From Ignelater luminosus (lineage: Eukaryota; Arthropoda; Insecta; Coleoptera; Elateridae), in contig VTPC01003975.1 of NCBI GenBank assembly GCA_011009095.1, positions 17,626-81,625 of the forward strand: a DNA stretch of 64,000 nt, read 5' to 3'. Position 1 is the stretch's first letter. Every line of letters starts with the position of its first letter. The notes beneath the pieces are model-generated. The model searched no databases. It saw nothing but the letters and a program-made list of their open reading frames with translations, and was not told where the DNA came from. The position numbers and the translations under genes were made by a program. Below, piece by piece: positions 1 through 11,373 of this stretch.

Positions 1-140
1 TGTATCTGTAGTCAGAAAAAAATTCTAAGTTGACTTCATATATAACATGCCCTGTAAAGTTACGGCAACATGGCAGCAGACCAACAGACAGACGGAATGT
101 ACGAATTCAGATACAAAATTTTCAAATTTCGCCGATAAAA

Positions 141-164
141 CAAATAAATAAATAAATAAATAAA
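141..164. repeat. (AAAT)n microsatellite
   Basis: About six AAAT units follow a short anonymous stretch at 1-140. Such tails often mark the 3' end of a LINE or SINE on the plus strand, so the DNA before it may be the end of another retroelement whose body lies outside the window. Confidence 0.7.
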
Positions 165-299
165 GTAATTTCCATTTTTTTTACATCATTTTGGATAGCA
201 GAGACGCCAATAATACCTTATATACAAAATATTTAAGCAATTCTGAGAATTATTTAGTTTTGACCCGTTTTTCGTCATTTCCGACCACTGTCCGCCGTA

Positions 300-2512
300 A
301 CGGTCGAGGACGGCTCGGGAATCGACAACTCGACCACGATGCAAAGCTGGAAACTACCGAGCCAGTGGAAAATCAATAGTGCTTTGACGGCTAATACTTC
401 AACCATTTCGACTAGACAAGCAAGGCAGCGCATGAAATGGACCTTAGAAATAAATGAGGACATCATGCGTTGCTACTACTCAATAACTAATAATGAATCA
501 ACAGGTCAGCGCCCCTGAAGAATTAATTCAAAGTACTATTCAATTGGAGCATGAACAAGAACAGGATGCGGCCGGAAACTCAGCAAATTTTTCCCCAAAT
601 CTGCCCCTCCCCGAACCACATCCCAATACAGAGTTATCCAAAAACTAGACCACGAATCTAAGACAGCGTTATTGGAGTTTAAGTGCATTTACTCCTTAGA
701 CAGACCAAGTATTCCTAAGCAGACATCTTTCAGGGAGTTGGATTACATTGTCAAGATTCTTAACGAAAAGCTACTTACTCAGCACTTATCTAGCAAAAAG
801 CAACACCTTATTTAGACTTTTTCCGCCCTCATAACGTCCCAAGGGCTGTAATAAATCATTACGTTCCTGTTCCAAAAGAAAATGAATTTAGTTTACGGGC
901 GAAAAATGTTGTACGTCCCACGGAAGTAAGTAATACTACAGTCTCGACGTGATTACGCTCTCGATTGCAACAAATTACCTTCCTCTCTTGGTACATAAAT
1001 AACTATTATCGCCAACTTGACGGCAGCCAAATAAAAATAATCCAGCCCCCGTCTAAAAAAGAGATAGAAAAGTAATACATCAAGAGGAAGGCGTGTGGCA
1101 CCAGGCATAAATAGAGAGGCTAAACAATATTCCTTCAATGAAGAACATACGATAGTCTTCGCCGTCAGTGATATTACAAATTGTCTAAAAAAAGGCTCCT
1201 AGCTGGAAGGCTATTGGACCCGATAAACTGCATAACTACTGGCTCAAGAGGCTTGCTTGTGTCCATTTCTGCTTGACGCAGTTTTTAATGACTTTGTACG
1301 GAACTCGAAATTAACTCCTTAACAAACGTAAAAACCTTTTTACTTCCTAAAGATATGAATAACATCCACGACCCGTCTAGATAAGTAAGTATAAAGTATT
1401 GTCATGCTTAACAGACAAAATATATAATCATCTTGAACAACATGGTGTAATGCTGTGCTTGAAGTTCGTATGGCTCTAAGGAGCAGTTCACTATTGATGC
1501 TGTGGTGATGGAACAAGCCCGACACAAGTTTGGGGAAATGGACTAATACTGACTTAGCAGATGTTCAAATATTGACCAAGTATAGAGACACTTGAGAGGG
1601 TACACGTTCCTCGTAAAGAGGGTGTTGCTTTGCAAAAAACAAATAGCTAAAGCAAGATACAACATTGCACTTAGCGATGAGAAAGTCGGATAATAACTAT
1701 ACTCGCTTAGACTTCTCGCGGGAAGAGGCCATAATAGAAGTGCCCTCGCATATGGTAAATGTTCAGCAAAAAATAAGATCAGTGGAAGCAAAAAGTCTTG
1801 CATGGCAGACATCTAAATACACTGAGTCAACCACATATTCACTGACAAAAGTCGAATGACTGGCTGGCTCGATCCGATATCTTTGCTGAAACGGAGGGTT
1901 TCATGCTGGCAATACAGCACCAAGTAGTAGGCACAAAAAATTATTAAGATTTTATAGAATAGACAACGACTTATGGCGCAACCTGGAACCATACAGCACA
2001 TTGCAGGTGAATGCACGACCCTCGCGTCATTTGATTATCTAATGAGGGCATAACCAAGAAGCTAAAATAGTGCACCAGAGGCTGTCTACCAGGTTCTCAT
2101 TAGTTACAGGAAAGAAGCCATACTACCACTACGATCCTAGTGCTCTGTTGCTAAATAAGTCACATAAATTATAACTGGAACAGGTCAGTGCTGACAGATC
2201 ATTCCATTGTTCACAACCACCCAGATATCATCTTGGTGAATAAGGCAAAAAATGGAGACGTTGCTGATTAATGTAGGGCTTCCCAACAGCCACAGCATTT
2301 TAGATTGTGTTGCTAAGAGGAAACGCAAGTACCAGTTGTTATCCCAGGAAATAGAACAAATATGGCAACAGAAAAAAATTCTTCTCATCATTTTGTCCAC
2401 GGGACGTGTCCCCAACACGATAGTCTCCATCTTAAATCTATTCCGCGCACTAGGATTTGTTGTATTGTCAACTATGTCTATTGTAGGTTCCTCCCTTAAT
2501 AACCAAATCTAA
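300..2512 (+). pseudogene. Decayed LINE (non-LTR retrotransposon) ORF
   Basis: A plus-strand relic is read through many stops and frameshifts. In order: an N-terminal block near 415-490 (RMKWTLEINEDIMRCYYSIT); an RT-proximal block near 1195-1255 (SWKAIGPDKLHNYWLKRL); a block near 1400-1510 (YNHLEQHG, KEQFTIDAVVMEQA); a block near 1590 (RVHVPRKEGV); a block near 1885-1915 (FAETEGFMLAIQ); and a C-terminal block 2200-2512 (HSIVHNHPDIILVN, KRKYQLLSQEIEQIW). The order matches a LINE protein family common in invertebrates that ends in such a HNxPDI...KY..L..EI..W region. The catalytic RT motifs are largely deleted. No intact ORF remains, so the copy is dead. The clade was not assigned. Confidence 0.7.
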
Positions 2513-2639
2513 GTTAATATTTAACAAACTGTACTTACCTAATACCTAATGTGTTTCATTGTTTTTGAATTTATTAGAATTTTATACTTTAAAGCTAAAT
2601 TGTAATTGTGTTAATTAAAATATACTGAGCCCCTTTGGC

Positions 2640-2880
2640 AATTTACCCGAGGGTTGGTGAATTCCAGCAAATCCTTGCTAAGATTGCTCAACTCAAATAT
2701 AACAATAATACAAATAATAATTTATTAAAATCTCGGTGGCTCTGATAGTTACGCATCTGACTATCAACCCAATTTGAAAAAAAAACAACAATACTCATAA
2801 GGTGTCCGGCTAGATTTGAACTTTGGTTTTCTCGGATGCCATGGAGACTGCCCGACCACGCGACCGACACGCTCGTTCGT
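2640..2880 (-). repeat. Candidate tRNA-derived SINE
   Basis: Read on the minus strand from about 2878, the head has an A-box-like stretch (TCGGTCGCGTGGTCGG) and, about 40 bases on, a B-box-like stretch (AGTTCAAATCT), the spacing of a tRNA-type Pol III promoter. A non-tRNA body and a TTATT-rich tail near 2700-2720 follow. Only one copy is visible, so SINE status is an inference from promoter layout. Confidence 0.4.
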
Positions 2881-3022
2881 TAAAGCTCCGAAATTGAAAT
2901 ATTTACACTACAGCACCTTATATTTTACTAAAGGTTAATAACAAAATAATAATAATACATAAATAAAATTGTACAGTTTTTATTTGTAAGCATAAATAGG
3001 AATTGACATTGAATTTAGTATA

Positions 3023-4375
3023 CAGTGTGTCCGAAAAGTATGGAATATCCTATATATCTCAGTAAATATGCATTTTATGGAAAAATGTTTCCTATAAAAC
3101 TTGTTTAGTGTTTCGTTTTACATTGTAGGGCAATACCAAATAACTATTTTTTAAAAAAACAAAAGCGCAACGAATAATGCTTCAATTTTTTTTAATGGAA
3201 AGGTATCCCGTTATTGTACTCATTTGATAGAGAATGTTTTTCTCTTTTCAGTGATGTAAAACTCTGATACACTTGCATAAGTAAATTTTGATTAAAACGC
3301 AAAAAATTGTTTGAAAGTTTATTTCAATATTCATCTGTTACGAATTGAAAATTTTGTATAACTACACTCTACAGTTCATAGAAGGTGTTCAAAGTGTGCA
3401 CCATTTACAGCTTGGCAATGATAAAAGTCGTCTTTCAAATTCGTTTACTGCATTTTGAATCGTTTCTGGCGTGATAACTCTAATCTCTGTTCTAATACCG
3501 TCTTTTAGAGTTTCCATATCTTCAGGCATATCGACATAAATCTTATTTTTGAGATGGCCCCACGGAAAAAATCAAGTAAACCTAAATGCGGCGAGCGAGC
3601 TGGCCATTCTACTGCACCTCTTCTGCCTATCCATCGATAAGGGAAAGTATTATCAAGAAACTGTCAGACATTAATTCCGAAATGAGGAGGAGCCCCGTCT
3701 TGTTGGAACCATATTCTGTTATGGGGTACATCTGGATCTAGTTCATTAGGAAATAGAACAGCTAAAGCAGGAACTAAGTCAAATCTTAAAAAATCTAGAT
3801 AAGCATCCGCTGTTAAATTATGTTCTATAAAAAAAAGGTCCCAAAATTTGGGTTCCAATAATTCCTGCCCAGACATTGACTTTCTGCTGATATTGGGTAT
3901 GCCCTTCTACATACCAGCCAGGATTTTTTTGTTTGTTAATGGTACCATTCAAACAAAACGCATTCAATTGTTGCAACCAATAAAAGTGTATCACACCGAC
4001 CATAATGTGACTAGATGATATTGAAAATTTAAAAGACCGCGCCTGGAAAGGTAACAGATGAATAAATAAACTTTTAAGCGTTATTCAAACAATTTTTTGC
4101 GTTTTAATCAAAATTTACTTATGCAAGTGTATCAAAGTTTTACATCATTGAAAAGAGAAAAACATTCTCTATCAAATGAGTACAATAAAGGAATACCTTC
4201 CCATTAAAAAAATTGAAGCATTATTCGTTGCGCTTTTGTTTTTTTTTTAAATAGTTATTTGATATTGCCCTGCAATGTAAAACTGAACACTAAACAACTT
4301 TTATATGAAACATTTTTTCATAAAATGCATATTTACCGAGATATATAGGATATTCCATACTTTTCGGACACACTG
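3023..4375 (-). mobile_element. Mariner-type element A, copy 1 (long TIRs)
   Basis: It starts with CAGTGTGTCCGAAAAGTATG and ends with the inverse, flanked by TA on both sides (3021-3022 and 4376-4377), the Tc1/mariner target duplication. The inverted repeats run about 300 bp each (3023-3345 and 4045-4375). The interior codes on the minus strand for a transposase remnant. Copy 2 at 26398-28047 is the same family in the opposite orientation. This copy lacks about 300 bp that includes the DNA-binding domain, so it is non-autonomous. Confidence 0.9.
3376..4003 (-). pseudogene. Truncated DD41D-type mariner transposase, copy 1
   Basis: The catalytic half of a Tc1/mariner DDE transposase reads NGTINKQK, YQQKVNVWAGIIGTQ, RIWFQQDGAPPHFGINV, then a one-base frameshift, then WPARSPHL and LLDFF. 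Two acidic positions survive: the D in QQDGAPPHF and the D in LLDFF. The helix-turn-helix start and the region holding the first Asp are deleted; the junction lies near 3955, where flank resembling 26816 meets codons for FCLNGT. A 6-T versus 7-T run relative to the other copy causes the frameshift. Not functional. Confidence 0.85.
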
Positions 4376-5686
4376 TATGTATATATATATATATATACAA
4401 GTCACCGCGCTGTAGTTTTGTAAGAATGATTTATCTTCTGGAACAGGACTGGCCGCTAGGTATCTCAAAACAACGGCAACAATATTATAGACTAACATCT
4501 TGAATAAAATTATCTCTTTATTTTGCGAACGAAAGCTGTCTTTACTGTATGGTATTTGGTTGCAGGTGAATAAGAAGTGAAACAAACGCTTAGTTACTAT
4601 TGCCAGGTAGAGGCACAAAATTCGGATTCAATTCTGTAATTCTCTGCCAACTTTTTATAGTATAAATACTGAGTAATTGGGATTATCTTTGCTTTGTGAA
4701 GACAAATCTGGTGATTGCACTGTTTTTCCGCTGAGGGGAGCTAGATGCTTTGCCCCCATAGACAATCATTCGTGTTTTCAAAATTATCCTTAATTCATTT
4801 TTTCTGGGTAAACGATATATCACTTGTTCATGTTATTCTTATCAAGAATTTTAAATAAGACCGTAAGCCCCGTTAGGTGAATCATGTGACCCCTCGATTA
4901 TGTAATTCTAGATACGGGCCTGTCATGTTTCCTTACAAGAGATGTAGTATGTAAGTTTTTAAAAATCTTTATTACTATTTCTTATAGGCTGTTCGAATGC
5001 TGATCTCGAACGTTCGGAGAGTTTTTAGCAGCACGTATTAAAAGATGGCAGAGATACTCTCAGTGCACTCTAGAACAGTCAATTGAACACGCTAATACAT
5101 TACACCGCTAATCTTCTATGCTGTAAAGTTTAGGATTTTCTTTGTTAAATGGAAAAAGATGAACGATAAGTTTCATCATTTTTATTGCCATTTATCTAAA
5201 CGAATAGATTTCTGTTGCATAAATAATTTTTTCTTGGGCGTACTCTCTTCTTGACTTTCAGATTTAGTTTGTTCTTCTCTTTTCCCCATGAAAGTCTTAC
5301 ACACAACCTTCTGTGAAAATTGTTTTTATGTCAAGTTTGTTTATTTCGCTATTTACTATAAATCAGATTTTTCAGTCGACGAAGTAGAATGATAAGCGAA
5401 CTTTCCATTCTGTCTCAGTTTCATTAAGAGATAACTTTACACAAAAATAATAAATAATAAGCGTAAGATAATAAAAGTTTCAGTCGTCGACCAATATGCA
5501 GGGTAATAGAAAATAATACCGAAAAGCTGATAGGAATTCCAGGTAACTAGACAAGTATGCGTGTTGTATAGTTGTATAGTTATGGGTACAGACACGTTAA
5601 CTTTGTCAAGATATCATAAATTATTATTAATCAAAGTTGTAGAGAAGTGTTTTCCAGATGTTCTAAACTTACCGTTTTTAATTATA
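4376..5686. other. No gene seen; (TA)n then anonymous AT-rich DNA
   Basis: A short (TA)n tract (about 4378-4397) directly follows element A copy 1. The remaining 1.3 kb shows no long ORF, no recognisable protein similarity and no clear inverted repeats. Confidence 0.6.
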
Positions 5687-6405
5687 CAGGGTCGCTAAAA
5701 AGTATGGAAACACGCTGCTCCTGCAAAAACGGTAAGAGATAACCAGATGAAATTTGGAGATCTTAAAGTAGGCATTGTTTGCCATGTTTTGCCAAGAGAA
5801 TTAAGATCAAATTTTCAATTGTTTTTCCGTACGGCCGCCATCTTGAATTTCTTTAAATGGATCGCCCTGTATATTGTGTTTTTGTTATTATCAATTGGTC
5901 ACTATTTGTTCTTATTTCACCATAAATTTAGTTTGCTCTATCATCGATCTATTATTTTAAATAAGTAGGCTAAGGGTAGAATTTTCACGGTTATCTTTTC
6001 TTTTACTTTAATTATTTATAAAATAATCGCACATCGTTTTCTTTTTTAGTTCCATTGCTTCTGCTGTTTCAAGTACCTCGATTTTGATAAAAATTAATAG
6101 TAAGATTTTTGACAAAAGAATAGCGATTATCTCGGAAACCTTTCAAGATAAGTATAGCAACCCTTATATTGTTGAGTTCGCCTTTAAAACTCCTATCAAG
6201 ATATGGAGTCAGGAGTCATATACAGGATGATCCATTTAAAGAAATTCAAGATGGCGGCCGTACGAAAAAACAATTGAAGATTTGATTTTAATTCTCTTCG
6301 CAAATCGTGGCAAAAAATACCTACTTTAAGTTCTCCAAATTTCATTTGTCTATAACTTACCGTTTCTGCAGGGGTAGCGCGTTTCCATACTTTTTAGCGA
6401 CCCTG
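5687..6405. mobile_element. MITE-like element E, copy 1
   Basis: It is a TA-flanked element with terminal inverted repeats of about 180 bp. It begins CAGGGTCGCTAAAAAGTATG and ends with the inverse at 6405. The arms include the stretch AAGATGGCGGCCGTACGA and its inverse. No transposase is seen inside; open frames within the arms are by-products of the repeat. A related right half occurs twice in tandem at 35790-36439. Confidence 0.9.
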
Positions 6406-6930
6406 TATAGGGCGCACTGTATATTGCAACGCCATCTACGATCATGCAGAATCCATGGTCGGACATCAGAGACACTGATTTTCAATCGACAATAATTTTA
6501 GAATCGCTATACATAAAAGCAGTTGATTTCTCTTCAAGAAAATGGCGAAAACTAATTTTCACTTATTACAGCGCCATCGATCGCGATTCGAAAAAAATGT
6601 TTCGAACAGAAGTTATGCATTTGTTTTTCAAGGAATCCGAATCAGAAATAAAAAGTAGGGATTCCCATTTGAAATTCAAAGTTGCCCCTCGCCTCACCCC
6701 TGGAGGAGGTGGGGCACGCTAATCTTTACACAGGCGGACGTCCATCTTGATACTATTAAAGATTTATTTAGAACATTTTGTTCGTGCAATGCTTATTTCT
6801 CGAGATATTTAGTTGTCTCAAGTTAATAGTTTTGAAACACACCTTACAACTTTTCTTAAAAGATTTGAGAAAATAGTTGTCTAGTCGCCAAGAATTTTGT
6901 TGGTATCATTTACTAACACCCTGTATTAAC
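6406..6930. repeat. MITE-like remnant abutting element E
   Basis: This stretch starts with GGCGCACTGTATATTGCAAC right after the TA of element E and ends near 6928 in AACACCCTGTATT, a typical mariner-type terminus. It contains a GC-richer strip near 6685-6712 (CCCTCGCCTCACCCCTGGAG). No inner coding sequence is recognised. The open frame 6444-6722 matches nothing I know and is probably incidental. Confidence 0.45.
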
Positions 6931-7437
6931 AAATGACCAATGATTTAATATGACCTTTGAACTTTAGAAAACTCTACAGATTGTTGTTTATCTATCTCAG
7001 TTTCAGTTTCTAATAGCTTATTGCGGATCAAAGTTCATAATTGATATTCCCAAGCTTTGATTCATCATGTTGGGCCAAATATCGATTGTAGCAAATATCT
7101 TCTTGGTATAATGTGCAAGCGAATAGAGATGAACAACATCTTAGACTTTTTTTGGTTCAAAAAGAGTTGGGTCAATAACCAGTAAAGAATCATATTTAGA
7201 ATTAAAGAAACATTCCACGAAATTCTCCTACTACCGATTAAGTGTTTTGAACATAAGAAGCTTCAAGTGAGATAGTAATTATTGCTTATGTTAGAGATTT
7301 TCCCGCAGTTGACAACTGTCAACTGACACTTTCAATTTACATCTCGGTCCAGAGGAAACAATGTACAAATTCTTCTTGATTATTACCCATACAATAAGTT
7401 TATCTTAATTAAATTACTGTGATTCTTGTCATTGCAG

Positions 7438-7477
7438 CTAAAGTTGGAAATTTAGCAGCGCAAGTTGTGAGAGCTTG
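7438..7477 (+). other. Exon-like 40-nt segment
   Basis: A pyrimidine-containing stretch ending in TTGCAG precedes 40 bases that stay open in one frame (KVGNLAAQVVRA) and are followed by GTAATT. It has the form of a short internal exon on the plus strand. No neighbouring exons were found, so it could be chance. Confidence 0.15.
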
Positions 7478-8445
7478 GTAATTTATTTACTGTCTTTGAA
7501 TTATATTGTGATCAAGTTAAGATTACATTTAAGTATTAATGAACGAGTTACGTTACAATAATCAAGTAATTAACTAACTAAGATTTCGTATTAGGTATTC
7601 CTTACATGACTATACAGTCAACGATCTCCCATCTGTCTTTGGCCAATTGCTTGTGACGGACATTTATGAACACATTCCTGAAATAACCCTAAACAGCTAG
7701 TAAATTAATTATGCGCTTTTTAAATGTTGTAAAAATCTGACTGCTTCAATATTTAAAAAAGGAGACGTGATTAAATCAAAACCAGTGTGGTGCTTGCCTT
7801 CGTTAAACACACCATACAGCATATTTCAAAATTATTACATGCCAAAAACAAAAAAAAACAGTTCCCATGAATATGGGTCCAAAAACGCGTTGTTCAAAAA
7901 AGTGTTGAAAGCGTCGTTTGAGCAATTTAACACCACACGATGTAGAGTTAGTTAATCCGCATGACAATGTTCCCTTTTTCCAAGGAACAAAGCAAAATTG
8001 TAAGAAAAACTAGCTTTAGGCCCTAGAAACAAGTACATAATGACCAATTTTACGCCTGATGGTGTATAAAGTAATTTTTTCTCCCTGTTCAATTTTTTTT
8101 TTAGCTTTTTTCTTAGATACGTTTTGGATGCCACGGACACTAGAGCTATCTTAGAATTACTTGCAAAAGTAAATTCTTAATGTAGAATAACTTCTATTTA
8201 GGTTTTGGATAAATATTTTAACGTCGACGAAAGCATCATAGGTATGTGAAACTGCGAGAAAGTACCACTTTTTTCCCTTGTAACACAAATAGCTATCTTT
8301 GGTTCGAGTAAAGAAACAAAACACTTTAGGAAGTTTCTGATTAAACTTTTGTCATTCTAAATGTCTCTCAAAGTGAGCTACCTGAAGCTTACGTACAATT
8401 TCCCACTAAAAGTTACGGCAATTCTGTATTTCAGATTTTGGAAAT
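7478..8445. other. Anonymous DNA with a dispersed repeat
   Basis: A stretch at 8012-8080 (beginning TTTAGGCCCTAGAAACAAGT) recurs in the same orientation at 53040-53105, so part of this interval is an unclassified dispersed repeat. An open frame at 7767-7955 matches no family I recognise. Nothing else is supported. Confidence 0.5.
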
Positions 8446-8782
8446 ACAGGGTGGCCCAACGAAAACGAAACAGACTGAATAACTCTCACAAAAATAATTT
8501 TTCAAAATGGCAATCCCTCAGAGATTTCTAATGGGAAGAAGGTTCAAGTGGCACATCATTAGAAAGACCTTTCGATTCTCCGCAATGCCTCTGAATTTTT
8601 AAATTCGGTCGATTTGTTTGGAAGATATTTGAGGGAGTTGACGCCCCGCCCCCCAACCTAGGCGGTTGAAGTTTACGGTTCGAATTGTACGTCGAAAAAT
8701 ATCACCCTTCTAATACAAATTAACTGTTTCTGCGTTGTTTCGAAAAAAATTCAGTCTGTTTCGTTTTCGTTGGGCCACCCTG
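8446..8782. mobile_element. MITE F (337 bp)
   Basis: The terminal inverted repeats begin CAGGGTGGCCCAACGAAAAC, extend about 35 bp with very few mismatches, and are flanked by TA on both sides. There is no coding content. The interior has a short C-rich tract near 8643-8655. Size, TA target and TIR place it with Tc1/mariner-derived MITEs. Confidence 0.92.
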
Positions 8783-9132
8783 TATAAATTTTTGAAATAC
8801 GTACAGAGCTTTTTACATAAATAATATCGCAGTATATTTTTTTAAATGAATGAATTAATCAAATACACGAAATTTAAGTAGGGGAAGGTGGGGTAAGACG
8901 GGGACCCTAAGGACCAACGCTAATAAAAAGGCCTTATCTTTATTGCACAAATTAGGAAATTTCATTACAAAATAATCAGTCTTTCTTTTCTTTAATTGCA
9001 AACGAACAAAACTAAAAAAATGAATTCTTCTCCTCATAAAAACTAAAAAACAAAACAGTATAAAATTTCCGTCTAGCCCCACTCGTGGGGCAAGACAGGG
9101 TAGCCCCCGGGGTAAGATGGGGTATGGCACTT

Positions 9133-10310
9133 TCAGTCATCGTTATCTTCACAAACTGGACAGATGTGAGTAGTCTCATCGTCATTGTCCTCTACGCCGG
9201 CACAACCACAGTGTGCCCACTTCCCACATATTTGGCATGTGACCCAACCTTCATTGGACTCCGAATATAAGCCTTGGCAATATAAGCACTCGGCATCCTC
9301 TTCTGTCTCACTGTCTGATTCTATAACTACTACTTGCTTCTTAGCTTTTCTCTTTGGATTTTCATTTTTCTGTATTTTCTTTTGTTTACTTTTTTGTACT
9401 TTTGCTTTTTTACATTTTGTATTTCGCTGCCTCTTTTCTAGTTCTAGTTTGTACGCCGACGCTGTAATGATGGCTGTTTTTCCGCGTCTTCGGACTTGTC
9501 TTTTTCTTTTTTGTGCCATGTGCGGGTAAGGCATTAATTGTTTTGGACTAATCAGATGAAATGATGAACGGTCTTCGGATTCGCAAACTGCTACTTGATA
9601 TGAACATGAAGGTTTATCTAAAAGAGTTGTCGCTGTCAGACTACTTTCTTGTAAGCCCGAACGTGAGTTTGAAGTATGAAACACTGTTTGGTTGTCTGGC
9701 ATCACACAAGTTTCAACTTTTGAAGTTTAGCTGAATTGACTGCTTCCAATGCTAGACTAGATAATGTGGGCAGATGTGTTTCTGAAGATTTCTTTGGTGA
9801 AAGCTGACATTCTGGCAGAGAACGTCTGCGGTTCGAAACAACTGGTTGCAAGCTCAGATTAGATACAGATGATTCAGCAGATATGGGTAGATAGTTTGCT
9901 GATGTAGATAGCTGAGACTCCTGCCTCTGAAGTAGTGATAGTTGAAGAGTATTTTGGTCCGGCGGCAGGGTCATTAGCTGCCGTTCGTCAGTTATTGAGG
10001 TCGATGGTTGAGACACTGACTGTGAAGGCTGCAAAGTTTGGGGAAGACGTATTATACCCTGCTCCTGAGGTAGTGATAGTTCAAAAGTATTTTGGTCCAG
10101 CGGAGTCAGGAGAGGCTGCTGTCCGTCAGCTGAGCGTCGTTCTTCAGCATTCAACTCAATGTCAGTAGCTTCTGCAGCAACAAAATCGTCGTCAGTAAAA
10201 ATTTGGTCATTATAAGGAAAGATCCCACATGCATTAAAAGCATTTAAGCAGTAGACATGGTGGCTGCTCGAATAAAAGCTTGTCCAAATAGCTCAGCTAC
10301 TTGAAATTGG
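9133..10310 (-). pseudogene. pogo transposase C-terminus with PHD-like finger
   Basis: This continues the same protein in shifted frames: a block near 10290-10255 (VTQFQVAELFGQAFIRAA), then FNACGIFPYND and DDDFVAAEATDIELNAEERR, a Ser/Gln-rich linker, a 4-base overlap shift at 9702-9705, a basic region (HMAQKRKRQVRRRGKTA), an acidic SDSETEEDAE patch and a terminal zinc-finger-like block. The finger has spaced residues C-x2-C, C-x2-C, H-x-C and C-x2-C, consistent with a PHD-type C4HC3 fold. The chromatin-reading role of such fingers is family knowledge; what it does in the transposase is unknown. Confidence 0.8.
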
Positions 10311-10311
10311 G

Positions 10312-11373
10312 TCACGACTTGAGCATCTCAGCTTGGTCATAAAAAACGCTTAATGGCTGCAAGAATCCAACATCACCTGGTTGTAATTTGTGCGTAGTAT
10401 GCGGTGGAAAGCATATTATCATCACTCCATTATTACGCGCTTCGTCAATAAGTTCCAGGCTTTGTGTGTGGGAGGCATGTCCATCTAGAAGAAGAATTAC
10501 TGGATTCGCCTTGGAAGCATTGGTGAACTGAACAAATTTTTTGAACCATGCTAAGAAAATTTCGGCAGTGATCCACCCTGTTTCAAAACATTCAGCCCAA
10601 GAATTCGGCGGAGCTCCGTATAGCAGTTCACGCTTCATTCGTTTTCTTGGGAAGATAAACACGGGTGGCATATAAGAACCCGCAGCATCGAAACAAATTT
10701 CACTTGTTATTGTTGTGCCTCGTTTGGCCGAAGTTAACGCCCCCACTTGTTTTTTTCCAGTTGCAGCGATTACCTTCGTTCGAGTTTTTGGAACAACTGA
10801 TACACCGGTTTCATCGCAATTGTATATCCTGTCTGGAGTAAATGCATGCTTATCAAGTATCTGACCTAGCAATTCGAAAAATCGTCCAACTGATACTCTG
10901 TTAAAGCCAGCTGCGCGAGCTGCTGATGTATTTTCTGGCTTTCGCAAGCTTAGCTCAGGGTGACGTCTTAAAAATCCTTGTATCCAATCTTTCCCAGCTT
11001 GTCCTTCTTCCTCACTAAACTTGTTCTGTTTATTGTTTCGAGCTGCTAACTCGTAGGCCAATTTTTTTAGCTCAGAAGTTGTCAAACCGAACAAACGTCC
11101 TTCCATTTCCTTTAAATACTCAACAAGTTCTCTTTTCTCTTCTTCAGTAAAAACCGTGGTATTGGACCCAAAGGTACTTTTACAGTTTGCACTTGATTGT
11201 CATTTTGTCTGGCAAGTTTCACTTTGCGTTCTAAAGTAGTTTGTGGGAGGTTGTAAGACTTGCTAGCTAATTTATAACCTTTTTTTCCCATTTAGTACAT
11301 CTTGAACAGCATTTTTCATACTATTTTCATCCCACCCCCCTCTATCAGTCTTCCTTTTATAATTTCGAACCAT
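10312..11373 (-). pseudogene. pogo-type transposase, HTH plus DDE core
   Basis: It starts at ATG near 11373 with MVRNYKRKTDRGGWDENSM, a psq-type helix-turn-helix of pogo-group transposases. A frameshift in an A-run near 11283 and another near 11165 separate this from the 264-codon core. The core shows the CENP-B-like HTH region (WIQGFLRRHPELSLRKPE) and the DDE triad: D in YNCDETGVSVV, D in ILLLDGHASH and D in KLQPGDVGFLQP, with 36 residues between the second and third acidic residues. A further shift after VFYDQA ends the core frame. The product would cut and paste the element at TA sites. All three acidic residues are present, so only the frameshifts inactivate it; base-calling error in homopolymers is an alternative explanation. 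Confidence 0.88.

Noticed and set aside
2700..2880. Considered a genuine tRNA gene
   Set aside because: No acceptor stem or anticodon arm can be folded; only box-like promoter words remain.
3023..4375. Considered a CRISPR-like or invertible regulatory palindrome because of long inverted repeats
   Set aside because: TA flanks and transposase remnants explain it as a mariner-type element.
5747..5968. Plus-strand 73-codon frame with hydrophobic end
   Set aside because: It lies within the terminal repeat of element E; the same stretch is inverted at the other end.
9185..9529. 114-codon plus-strand hydrophobic frame
   Set aside because: Antisense of the Lys-rich and PHD-like end of the pogo transposase.
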